A stretch of 21,177 nucleotides of DNA from DASZHA01 sp049644325 (GTDB taxonomy: Bacteria; Chloroflexota; Dormibacteria; DASZGP01). The stretch is from NCBI GenBank assembly GCA_049644325.1, contig JBARRR010000177.1, positions 1 through 21,177 on the forward strand. Direction: 5' to 3'. Every line of letters begins with the position of its first letter. Position 1 is the first letter of the stretch. The notes beneath the pieces were generated by a model that saw only the letters and a list, made by a program, of their open reading frames with translations, was not told the origin of the DNA and did not search any database. This document shows, piece after piece, positions 12,474 to 19,424 of the stretch. The translations under genes and the position numbers were made by a program.

Positions 12474-14021
12474 CTAGATGGCGGAAGCGATCTCGGGGTC
12501 GAGCTTGGAGAACTTGGCCAGGAATCCCTTGCGCTCCTGCTTGAAGCGCTGCACCAGCTTGGCGTACTCGTCCTCCCGGCCCTGCGCCTGGTACAGCCTC
12601 CGTGGCTGGAGCAGCTGCTCGTCGCTGATGCCCGGCAGCGAGGTGGCTACCTCGTAGCCGAAGTCCGGGTCCGTTTCCCACTCGATGGTCCCCTCCGCGA
12701 TGGCCTTGACGACCGCCGAGCTGTCGTTGATGCCGACCTTGAGGCTGCGCTCGTCGCTGTCGGCGCCGCCGACGCGCCCGGTGTTGAGCAGGAAGACCTC
12801 GAACTTGTGCTGGTCGAGGAGGGCGTGGAAGCGGTTGCCCTGGTGGTCGTGGAGGATGGGGAAGAAGGGGTTGGTGCCGGGGACCCGTAGGAACTTGCCC
12901 ATCTCATCGGCGCCACCGGCGCTGGTGCCCTGGGTCTCACCGAGCATGAAGTAGGCGGCCGCCTGGGCCCGGCTCAGCCGCGCCACAGCGGGGATGATGT
13001 TTTCGTTGCGGTTGAGGATCAGCAGGATGTCCGCCTTCTTTATGTCGCGGGCGTCGGCCGACCAGCCCAGGTCCTGCATGGCGAACACCGCCCGTCCGTT
13101 CTGCGTGTAGTCGGTGTTGAAGAAGTCCACCACCCCGTTCTCATCCTGGTAGACGTTCTCCAGGTAGGCGGTGGGGCGGGTGACCGCGTGGTAGATGGTC
13201 GGCTCGAACTTCTCGTCGAGCGCGAATGTCTTGGCGAAGCAACCGTTCTCGGTGCTGTAGATCCTGCCGTCGGGCATCATCGCCACGAAGTCGTCCTGCA
13301 CCGGCTTGGAGTTGTTCTGCCGGGTGAAGGTGGTCGTTGTCTTGCCGGTGCCCGAGAGCCCCACGACCAGGATCACCTTGTCGCCGGAGTCGGTGGGCAC
13401 CACCTTGCAGCCGGCGTGGAGGGGCAGGCCGCCCTTGTCGTAGACGATCTTGTTCCACATCCGCAGGCCGCCCTTCTTGGACTCTCCGAAGTAGTCGGAG
13501 TTGAAGACGCGGGTGACATTGGCCTCTAGGTCGCAGGCGATCACCCGCTCCTTGGGATAGCCCATCACCGCCAGGTTGGGGGTGTAGATCACGGTGACCT
13601 CGGGCTCGAAGTCCTCGCCGGCGTCCTCGGCCTCGTAGTACAGAGTCTTCTGCATCCCGGCGACGTTGGCGTTGTGCTTTTCGATGATCAGCCGTGCCGG
13701 CGTCCGGAAGTCCTTGTCGTTGCCGATGTAGCCGTCGATGACCAGCATCTCCTTCTCGGCGATGTACTCGTCCTGCATCGCAGCCAGGCGCTGGCCCTCC
13801 TCGCGGGTGAGGGTCTGGGCGGGATTGGGGTGCTCGTCGGGGTTGTCGGTGACGATGTAGGTCGACGCCGTGGAGCGGGAGTCGACCGCGCTCTGGACGT
13901 TCCAGTTGCCGAAGGCCGACTTGCGAGCGTTGGGCATCTCGCCGGTGAGACGCTGCAGCTCCTCGGCGCTTGGGTTCCAGGTCAGCTCGGCGGCCTGCGG
14001 GACTCCGCTGTGGACCTTCAC
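12474..14021 (-). CDS. pckA: Phosphoenolpyruvate carboxykinase (ATP)
   Basis: The 515-residue protein has the length and motifs of ATP-type PEP carboxykinase. The P-loop is VVGLSGTGKTTTTF (GLSGTGKT at 221-228). The kinase-2 and metal region is PVQDDFVAMMPDGRIYSTENGCF (240-262) and includes Asp243-Asp244. The PCK-specific YFGESKKGG and LPLHAGC lie just before the P-loop. It converts oxaloacetate and ATP to PEP, CO2 and ADP in the cytosol, the first gluconeogenic step. The GTG start overlaps the stop of the malyl-CoA lyase gene by four bases (GTGA) and has GGAG 7 bases upstream. This coupling is a sign of joint function: the lyase route feeds C4 acids, which PckA withdraws as PEP. Confidence 0.92.
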   Translation of the reverse strand: MKVHSGVPQAAELTWNPSAEELQRLTGEMPNARKSAFGNWNVQSAVDSRSTASTYIVTDNPDEHPNPAQTLTREEGQRLAAMQDEYIAEKEMLVIDGYIGNDKDFRTPARLIIEKHNANVAGMQKTLYYEAEDAGEDFEPEVTVIYTPNLAVMGYPKERVIACDLEANVTRVFNSDYFGESKKGGLRMWNKIVYDKGGLPLHAGCKVVPTDSGDKVILVVGLSGTGKTTTTFTRQNNSKPVQDDFVAMMPDGRIYSTENGCFAKTFALDEKFEPTIYHAVTRPTAYLENVYQDENGVVDFFNTDYTQNGRAVFAMQDLGWSADARDIKKADILLILNRNENIIPAVARLSRAQAAAYFMLGETQGTSAGGADEMGKFLRVPGTNPFFPILHDHQGNRFHALLDQHKFEVFLLNTGRVGGADSDERSLKVGINDSSAVVKAIAEGTIEWETDPDFGYEVATSLPGISDEQLLQPRRLYQAQGREDEYAKLVQRFKQERKGFLAKFSKLDPEIASAI

Positions 14022-15013
14022 GACTGCTCTCCGGCAACCGCACCGGCGGGGGCGGGCTCGGGAGCGGCGCCGGCCTGCTTCTCGGCCAGCCTCTTGTCAA
14101 GGCCCGCGGCGCGGCCCTTGACCGCCAGCTGCTCGGCCATCTTGCGGCTGGCCTCGTCGATCATCTCGTCGCCGTACATGACGGCGCCGAGCTTGTCCTC
14201 CTCGGTGGCCTTGCGGTAGGCCTCGAGGATGCCCACCGCCCGCTCGTATGACTCAAGGGTGGGCGAATAGATCTCGTTGAGGGGGGCGACCTGGTCTGGG
14301 TGCAGCGCCCACTTGCCGTCGAAGCCCATCAGGTATGTCCGCATCGCCACCTCGCGCAGTCCCGCCTCGTCGCGGATCTGGGCGTAGGGGCCGTCGACCG
14401 CCTGGTGGCCGTGTGCCCGCGCCGCCATCAGGATCGACATGTTGACGTGGTGCCAGATGTCGCCAGGGTAGCGGTCGTCGATGGCGCCCACCGTGAGCTG
14501 GGGCATGCCGATGTTGGCGCTGAAGTCGCCGGGGCCGAAGATGATGGTCTCGGTGCGGTCGGAGGCGCCCGCGATCTGGTTGACGTTGACGAGGCCCTCG
14601 GCGGTCTCGATCTGGAGCTCCAGGCCGATGCGGTTCTTGAGCCGCAGGGTCGCCTCCAGCTGGTCCAGCAGCCGGTCGACGAAGTGGACGTGGGAGACGT
14701 TGTCGACCTTCGGCACCATCAGGCAATCGAGCCGGGCCCCGGCGCCCTCGACGACGCTGATGACGTCGCCGTAGGCGTTGGGATGGTCGGCGGCGTTCAC
14801 GCGAACCACGCGGATGGCGTTACCGAATTCGTACTCGTTGAGGGCGGCGACGATGTTGGCTCGGGCGGCTTCCTTGACGCCGGGGGCGACCGCGTCCTCG
14901 AGGTCGAGGAAGAACTGGTCGGCGCCGAAGGCGGCGTTCTCGCCTGCCTTGCGAAGCATCTTCTCGGAGCTGCCTGGGACAGCGATACACGAGCGACGGA
15001 GCCTGATCGTCAA
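14018..15013 (-). CDS. mcl: Malyl-CoA / beta-methylmalyl-CoA lyase-like CoA-ester lyase (HpcH/CitE family)
   Basis: The 331-residue protein belongs to the HpcH/HpaI aldolase-citrate lyase family. Visible blocks are RRSCIAVPGSSEKML (6-20), FLDLEDAVAPGVKEAARANI (35-54), Arg71 in RVVRVN, Glu136 in LQIETAEGL and Asp163 in IIFGPGDFSANIG (the Mg2+ ligands in this family), and GFDGKWALHPDQ near the C-terminal lid. It resembles actinobacterial CoA-ester lyases that cleave malyl-CoA to acetyl-CoA and glyoxylate, or beta-methylmalyl-CoA to propionyl-CoA and glyoxylate. With ccr in the window, the ethylmalonyl-CoA pathway is the best reading. Related citrate lyase beta-like or malyl-CoA thioesterase roles are possible. 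The last ~35 residues are an Ala/Pro-rich tail. The TTG start is fixed by a GGAGG 6 bases upstream. Confidence 0.85.
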   Translation of the reverse strand: MTIRLRRSCIAVPGSSEKMLRKAGENAAFGADQFFLDLEDAVAPGVKEAARANIVAALNEYEFGNAIRVVRVNAADHPNAYGDVISVVEGAGARLDCLMVPKVDNVSHVHFVDRLLDQLEATLRLKNRIGLELQIETAEGLVNVNQIAGASDRTETIIFGPGDFSANIGMPQLTVGAIDDRYPGDIWHHVNMSILMAARAHGHQAVDGPYAQIRDEAGLREVAMRTYLMGFDGKWALHPDQVAPLNEIYSPTLESYERAVGILEAYRKATEEDKLGAVMYGDEMIDEASRKMAEQLAVKGRAAGLDKRLAEKQAGAAPEPAPAGAVAGEQS

Positions 15014-15152
15014 GGGTTACCTCCATGCCGGGCTCGAATGACCCTGGCTCTAAGAAGTGCCGAGCGCCTGGCGCGGCTCAGGACTGATTTTGTGCCCGTG
15101 AGTCTAACCCAAGAACGCGGATCTGAACTCAGGCGGATCGTGGGTGATACGC
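15014..15152 (-). promoter_or_regulatory. Upstream region of the mcl-pckA operon
   Basis: This 139-base gap separates the SDR stop from the mcl start, both on the minus strand. GGAGG (15024-15020) is the Shine-Dalgarno sequence, 6 bases before the TTG. TAGACT (15106-15101) could be the -10, giving a leader of about 80 bases. A GC-rich imperfect hairpin around 15059-15083 would lie in that leader. I found no clear operator or riboswitch. Confidence 0.35.
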
Positions 15153-16145
15153 CTAGGGCTTGGTCGTCGCAGGAAGGCGGCCGTCGGCTTCCAGCATGTC
15201 GCGGAAGCCCTGCTCCATGCCCCTCGGCTTGTAACCCAGCTCCTTGCGGGCCTTGTCGTCCTTGGCCCAGTAGGTGACCTGGTCGGTGGCCTTGATGATC
15301 TCGCTCAGGTTGGGGCCCTGCCCCAGCGCCGGCCCGATCAGCGGCCCCAGCGGCGCCACCGCCTTGATCATGATCGAGGGCAGGGTGATGCGTGGCGGCT
15401 TGCGTCCGGAGACCTTGGCCAGCGCCCGCAGAGCCTCGCCCATGGTGGTGATCTCTCCGCCAAGGACATAGGCCTCACCTGGCTTGCCCTTGTCGAGGGC
15501 CAGCAGGATGCCGTCGGCGACGTCGTCTCGGTGGACCAGGTTGAAGCCCGTCTCCGGGAACATCATGGCCGGCAGCTTGCCATCGAGGAACTGGGTCATG
15601 AGCTTGCCCTGGGGCGAGGTGTCCCCCGGGCCGTACACTCCGCCGGGCTGGATGATCACCAGCGGCAGACCATCGGCGGCCAGCTTCTTGGCCGCCTTGT
15701 GGGCCTTGTGCTTGGTCTCGTCGTAGTAGGAGACGTAGCGCTCGTTGTGTAGATGCTTCTCATCGACGACGCGTCCTTCGGTGTTGCCGAAGGCGTTGAC
15801 GGTGGAGACATAGATCGCCTTCTTGACCTTCTGCTTGAGGGCCTCGCCCAGCACCTGCTCGGTGCCCCGGACGTTGGCTTCGTACATCGCCGGCCGCCGC
15901 GACTTGGGGATCCCGATCTCGTACATGGCGGCGATGTGGATGACCGCGTCGGCGCCCTTTATCCCCTTCTCCAGGGCGGCCTGGTCGTTGACATCGCCCT
16001 TGACCAGCTCGACGCCAATCTTCTCCAGCTCAGCCGCCTTGGCCGGGGTGCGCACCAGCACCTTGACGCTGTCGCCCCGGGCCGCCAGGCGGCGCACGAC
16101 CTCGCCGCCGATGAAGCCGGTGCTGCCGGTTACGAATACCTTCAT
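15153..16145 (-). CDS. Extended SDR / NAD-dependent epimerase-dehydratase-like oxidoreductase
   Basis: The 330-residue protein is an extended short-chain dehydrogenase. It has the nucleotide motif VTGSTGFIGGEV (Gly7, Gly10, Gly13), VKGDVND, the catalytic Ser114 region (YVSTVNAFGN), and Tyr141 with Lys145 (YDETK). QPGGVYGPGD and NLVHRDDVADGIL are typical of the dihydroflavonol reductase/HpnA-like group, which act on sugars, sterol-like or hydroxy-ketone substrates. Which substrate cannot be told. The ATG at 16145 is supported by AAGGAGGAAGGG (16161-16150). The gene lies 27 bases after the tandem-hotdog gene and is probably in its operon. Confidence 0.85.
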   Translation of the reverse strand: MKVFVTGSTGFIGGEVVRRLAARGDSVKVLVRTPAKAAELEKIGVELVKGDVNDQAALEKGIKGADAVIHIAAMYEIGIPKSRRPAMYEANVRGTEQVLGEALKQKVKKAIYVSTVNAFGNTEGRVVDEKHLHNERYVSYYDETKHKAHKAAKKLAADGLPLVIIQPGGVYGPGDTSPQGKLMTQFLDGKLPAMMFPETGFNLVHRDDVADGILLALDKGKPGEAYVLGGEITTMGEALRALAKVSGRKPPRITLPSIMIKAVAPLGPLIGPALGQGPNLSEIIKATDQVTYWAKDDKARKELGYKPRGMEQGFRDMLEADGRLPATTKP

Positions 16146-16149
16146 GCCG

Positions 16150-16161
16150 CCCTTCCTCCTT
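16150..16161 (-). promoter_or_regulatory. Shine-Dalgarno sequence of the SDR gene
   Basis: On the minus strand AAGGAGGAAGGG precedes the ATG at 16145 by a few bases, inside the 27-base gap after the hotdog gene. It marks translation from a polycistronic mRNA rather than a leaderless one. Confidence 0.6.
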
Positions 16162-16172
16162 CAGCTGGAAGG

Positions 16173-18035
16173 CTAATTATCGGCTTCGTCCTCGGTGACC
16201 CGGACCTGGTCGGTGGGCACCCAGGGGTCGGTGGCCCAGGAGAAGTCGGGGACGATCAGCCAGGTTGAGGTTGCCAGGGCGGCCACCTTGCCGCCCGGGA
16301 TCAGGACCTCGGCGCTGGCCGCCGCCAGGGTGCGGCCGCGATGGACCACGTCGGCCTTGATCGTCAGGTCGCGGCCGTTGGCGCGCACCGGGCGCAGGAA
16401 CTGCAGCTTGATGTCGAGCGGAGCGATGGCCGTGCCCGCCGGCACCGTCGTCTGGACGGCGCTGGTCAGGCCGGCGTCCGCCAGGAGCGCCAGCGCCCCG
16501 CCATAGAGCCGTCGGGCCGGGCTCTCCAGCCAGTGGGACGCGGGGGCGGTCATCGTCACCGAGCCCTCGCTGACCGCGTTGCGACGCAAACCCACCAGCT
16601 CGGCCAGCGGCGAGTTGGGCAGCTCGCCGGCGAGCCACATCCGCTGCATCTCGAGCCCACTCTTCTCGGTCCAGATCGCCGGTGGCAGCACCTCGCCCCG
16701 TACCGGCCTGAGGTAAGGGTCGACGTAGCCGGGCTTGAGCTCCTGGCGGGGTGGCGCCTGGAACTCGCCCTCTGGGACCGAGACCTCGATCAGCAGGTTG
16801 CGCGCGGTGCCGTGGCCGACCAGCTTGTCCTTGTCGTCGGTGATGGTGACCTCGGTGAACGCGTAGGAGCGGCCGATCTGGACCAGCCTGGCGACGGCCA
16901 GCAGCTTGGTGGCGTCGCGCGACACCGGCCGGAGGTAGTTGACCGCCATCTCCGAGGTGGTGATCACCTGGCCCGGGCCGAGCTCGGTGAAGACGGCCGA
17001 GCCCATCGGCGAGTCGGCCAGGTAGCCGATGACCCCGGCGGAGAGGAGCCCGGTGGAGTTGCGGAGCCAATCGCTGACCGGCATCTCGACCCGGGCCTCG
17101 CCCGGCTCCAGGGATACGGTCCTGATGCCGGTGAGCCGGGCGAAGGACGCCGGCGGGAAGCCGCCGCTCACCTGGGAGCGCATCCGCAGCATGCCGGGAA
17201 GCTTGAGCCACTCCATTGACATGGGCACCTCGGGCGGCTCCTCCTGCCAGATCGGGGTCCCGGGACCCGTCTCCGTGGCAGCCGGCGCAACCAGCCCCGG
17301 AACCGCCGGGTTCAGGTCGATGTCCCCCGGAGGTGCTTCGGCTTCCGCGGCCACAGGCTGTTCGAACCGCGGTGGCGGCGCCATCGGCGGCGTCCCCGTC
17401 GTCGATTCGGGGATGGCGACGGCCTCCTCTGCGTACGCGCTCGACATGGTGGTGGACCCGGTGCCGCGGCGCTCGGGCAGCCCGCTTGACTCCTCACGCG
17501 GCTGGGGGATGTAGACCTCGGGTGGTTGAGGCGGCGGCTCTTCCTCCTTGTACTCCGGCATCACGGGCTGGTTGAGGGCGGCGAGGCCACCCCGGCGGAT
17601 GGCGAACAGCACGGGCCAGTACGTGACCAGGGCCACCGCGATCGGCAGAAGGAGCAGGTGGAAGATGGTGGCGGGGTCGCGGAACGCTGGGGCCTGGCCA
17701 CCACCAGGCTGGTCGACGATGGCGAAGGCGATCCCGCCGGCGACCAGGAGCCCCTCGTAGAGTGCGACGGCGCTGGTCTGCCCCCACTTGGTCAGGCCCA
17801 GGATGAGGCCGCCGGCCGCCGCCATTGCCAGGACGAGGGCCGGCAGGTAGGCGACGCGGCCCACGAGAGGCACCACGCCCAGGTTGCCAACCACGTTGCT
17901 GAACATGGTCACCGCCAGGAACAGGGCCAGGAAGATCAAACCCTGGAGCCGCAGCAGCATGATGCCGGCGAGGTAGCGCATGCTGGTCCGCCCGAACCGG
18001 TCGAACTGGGGGTTGGGGAGCTGTGCACTCAGCAC
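16173..18035 (-). CDS. Four-TM membrane domain fused to two tandem PaaI-like hotdog domains
   Basis: The 620-residue protein starts with four membrane helices (~22-48, 62-82, 86-107, 122-145). A charged, Pro/Glu-rich linker (~158-270) leads to two hotdog folds at ~290-418 and ~470-595. Each hotdog shows the PaaI pattern: an ADSPMG or ADAGLT helix end, then EMAVNYLRPVSR or DIKLQFLRPVRA, then ARLVQIGRS or ADVVHRGRT. The usual His-Gly-Gly before the helix is SAG in the first copy and YGG in the second, while the Asp after it is kept in both. A tandem pair could form one hotdog dimer unit, probably facing the cytosol. Plausible roles are a membrane-tethered acyl-CoA thioesterase or a CoA-ester sensor; neither is shown. 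The gene is divergent from ccr and leads the SDR gene. The GTG start follows GAGAAT at 6 bases. I know no named family with this architecture. Confidence 0.75.
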   Translation of the reverse strand: MLSAQLPNPQFDRFGRTSMRYLAGIMLLRLQGLIFLALFLAVTMFSNVVGNLGVVPLVGRVAYLPALVLAMAAAGGLILGLTKWGQTSAVALYEGLLVAGGIAFAIVDQPGGGQAPAFRDPATIFHLLLLPIAVALVTYWPVLFAIRRGGLAALNQPVMPEYKEEEPPPQPPEVYIPQPREESSGLPERRGTGSTTMSSAYAEEAVAIPESTTGTPPMAPPPRFEQPVAAEAEAPPGDIDLNPAVPGLVAPAATETGPGTPIWQEEPPEVPMSMEWLKLPGMLRMRSQVSGGFPPASFARLTGIRTVSLEPGEARVEMPVSDWLRNSTGLLSAGVIGYLADSPMGSAVFTELGPGQVITTSEMAVNYLRPVSRDATKLLAVARLVQIGRSYAFTEVTITDDKDKLVGHGTARNLLIEVSVPEGEFQAPPRQELKPGYVDPYLRPVRGEVLPPAIWTEKSGLEMQRMWLAGELPNSPLAELVGLRRNAVSEGSVTMTAPASHWLESPARRLYGGALALLADAGLTSAVQTTVPAGTAIAPLDIKLQFLRPVRANGRDLTIKADVVHRGRTLAAASAEVLIPGGKVAALATSTWLIVPDFSWATDPWVPTDQVRVTEDEADN

Positions 18036-18047
18036 GGGCGCATTCTC
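18036..18047 (-). promoter_or_regulatory. Leaderless-type promoter of the hotdog-SDR operon
   Basis: On the minus strand GAGAAT (18047-18042) is followed by GCGCCC and the GTG at 18035. The spacing is the same as at the RnfD-like and response regulator genes. There is no Shine-Dalgarno sequence. Confidence 0.4.
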
Positions 18048-18098
18048 GCACGGGACCGGCGCGATCCCTCCTTAGGCGCACCCCTGTGGCGCTAGTCC

Positions 18099-18144
18099 TA
18101 ATATTTGAGAGCCCAAACGGAAGGGGAGTAGATGAGGAGCTTGA
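18099..18144 (+). promoter_or_regulatory. Promoter and ribosome-binding site of ccr
   Basis: TAATAT (18099-18104) is a good -10 candidate in an otherwise GC-rich region. It would give a leader of about 35 bases containing AAGGGGAG and then GAGGAG (18134-18139), 5 bases before the ATG at 18145. This gene is thus leadered, unlike the divergent hotdog gene. The 109-base region serves both directions. Confidence 0.5.
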
Positions 18145-19398
18145 ATGGCCATCGCTGACGCCGACGTGACCCAGGACCGCACCGTGGAGCAGATCCCGCT
18201 GGGCCAGGTCCCCAAGGACCTGGAGCTTGGGACGCTGCCCAAGAAGATGCGTGCCTGGGTGATCCGGCGTGATCGCGAGGGCGAGCCCATCAAGGCCTTC
18301 CAGCTGGAGGACATCGACGTCCCCGAGCCGGGCGCGGACGAGGTCGTGGTCATGGTCATGGCCGCGGGTGTGAACTTCAACAACGTCTGGGCGGCCCTGG
18401 GCAAGCCGGTCTCGGTCTTCGACTCCCACCCCGATTTCGACCACCACATCGGCGGCTCCGATGCATCGGGGATCGTCTGGAAGGTCGGCGCCAACGTCAG
18501 GCTCTGGAAGCCGGGCGACGAGGTCGCCATCCACTGCAACCAGTCCTGCGGGCAGTGCCCCGAGTGCAACGGCCTCGACCCCCTGGCCTGCCAGTGGCAG
18601 AAGATCTGGGGTTACGAGACGACGTGGGGCAGCTTCGCGCAGTTCACCCTGGTTCAGGCCCAGCAGCTGGTGCCCAAGCCCAAGCACCTCAGCTGGGAGG
18701 AGGCGGCCAGCTACGGCCTGACCTATTTCACCGCCTACCGGATGCTGATCGACCAGTGCGAGCTCAAGCCGGGCGACAACGTCCTCATCTGGGGCGCGGC
18801 CGGCGGCCTCGGCGTCTTCGGGATCCAGCTCTGCAAACTGGTTGGCGCCAACGCCGTGGGTGTCGTCTCCAGCGAGGACAAGAAGCAGATGATCCTCGAG
18901 CTCGGCGCGATTGGCGCCATCAACCGCAAGGACTACGGCTTCGAGCGCAAGGGCGGCGAGACCGAGGAGGAGGAGGCGGCCCGGCTCAAGGAGGCCTACC
19001 GCTTCCGCAAGGAGCTGCGCACCTACTTCGACGGCAAGGAGCCCAACGTCGTATTCGAGCACGTCGGCCAGGCCACCTTCCCGACGTCGGTGCTGGTATG
19101 CGCGCGCTTCGGCAAGATCGTGATCGTAGGCGCCACCTCCGGCTTCAACCTCGACTTCGATGTCCGTCACCTCTGGATGCGGCAGAAGCGCATCATCGGC
19201 AGCCACTTCGCCAACTCCTACGAGGCCACCCGGGCCAACCAGCTGGTGATCGAGAAGAAGATCCACCCTGTGCTTTCCGAGACTCTTCCGTTCGACGCGG
19301 TCGCGGATGCGCACCAGAAGATGTACGAGAACGCCCACGCCGGCAAGACGGCGATCCTGGTGCAGGCCGAGAAGGCGGGCCTGGGTAAGGCCGAGTAG
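18145..19398 (+). CDS. ccr: Crotonyl-CoA carboxylase/reductase
   Basis: The 417-residue protein is a medium-chain reductase of the Ccr family. It has MAAGVNFNNVWAALG (72-86), the family insert DHHIGGSDASGIVWKVG, HCNQSCGQCPECNG, IWGYETTWGSFAQF (154-167), the NADPH motif IWGAAGGLGVFGIQ, and RIIGSHFANSYEA near the end. Asn in the GVNFNN loop, Glu158 and His354 lie where the CO2-pocket residues of carboxylating enoyl reductases are expected, supporting a carboxylase rather than a simple reductase. The reaction is crotonyl-CoA + CO2 + NADPH to (2S)-ethylmalonyl-CoA. This is the key step of acetyl-CoA assimilation by the ethylmalonyl-CoA pathway, and it also supplies ethylmalonyl units to polyketide synthases. 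Mcl and PckA nearby favour the first role. The CxxC knuckles are a structural feature inherited from the alcohol dehydrogenase fold. Confidence 0.93.
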   Translation: MAIADADVTQDRTVEQIPLGQVPKDLELGTLPKKMRAWVIRRDREGEPIKAFQLEDIDVPEPGADEVVVMVMAAGVNFNNVWAALGKPVSVFDSHPDFDHHIGGSDASGIVWKVGANVRLWKPGDEVAIHCNQSCGQCPECNGLDPLACQWQKIWGYETTWGSFAQFTLVQAQQLVPKPKHLSWEEAASYGLTYFTAYRMLIDQCELKPGDNVLIWGAAGGLGVFGIQLCKLVGANAVGVVSSEDKKQMILELGAIGAINRKDYGFERKGGETEEEEAARLKEAYRFRKELRTYFDGKEPNVVFEHVGQATFPTSVLVCARFGKIVIVGATSGFNLDFDVRHLWMRQKRIIGSHFANSYEATRANQLVIEKKIHPVLSETLPFDAVADAHQKMYENAHAGKTAILVQAEKAGLGKAE

Positions 19399-19423
19399 AC
19401 GGCGCCGCTAGGCCGGCTGCGTC
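19398..19423. terminator. Imperfect hairpin between convergent ccr and VWA genes
   Basis: GACG-gc-GCCG and CGGC-tg-CGTC pair (4 + 4 base pairs with a 2-base internal loop) around a six-base loop, filling nearly all of the 26-base gap between the two stop codons. There is no T-run. It could act for both strands. Confidence 0.4.
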
Positions 19424-19424
19424 G

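Noticed and set aside
17494..19338. 614-codon minus-strand frame covering ccr and part of the hotdog gene
   Set aside because: It is antisense to a clear Ccr enzyme and out of frame with the hotdog protein. Its composition (Val/Leu/Gly/Asp-rich repeats) is typical of shadow frames.
18145..19398. Zinc-dependent alcohol dehydrogenase reading of the ccr gene
   Set aside because: The HCNQSCGQCPEC knuckle suggests an alcohol dehydrogenase, but the Ccr-specific GVNFNNVWA, WGYET and IIGSHFAN segments are decisive.
18145..19398. ccr as part of a polyketide extender-unit cluster
   Set aside because: No polyketide synthase, acyltransferase or other biosynthetic gene lies in the window; the neighbours are central-metabolism genes.
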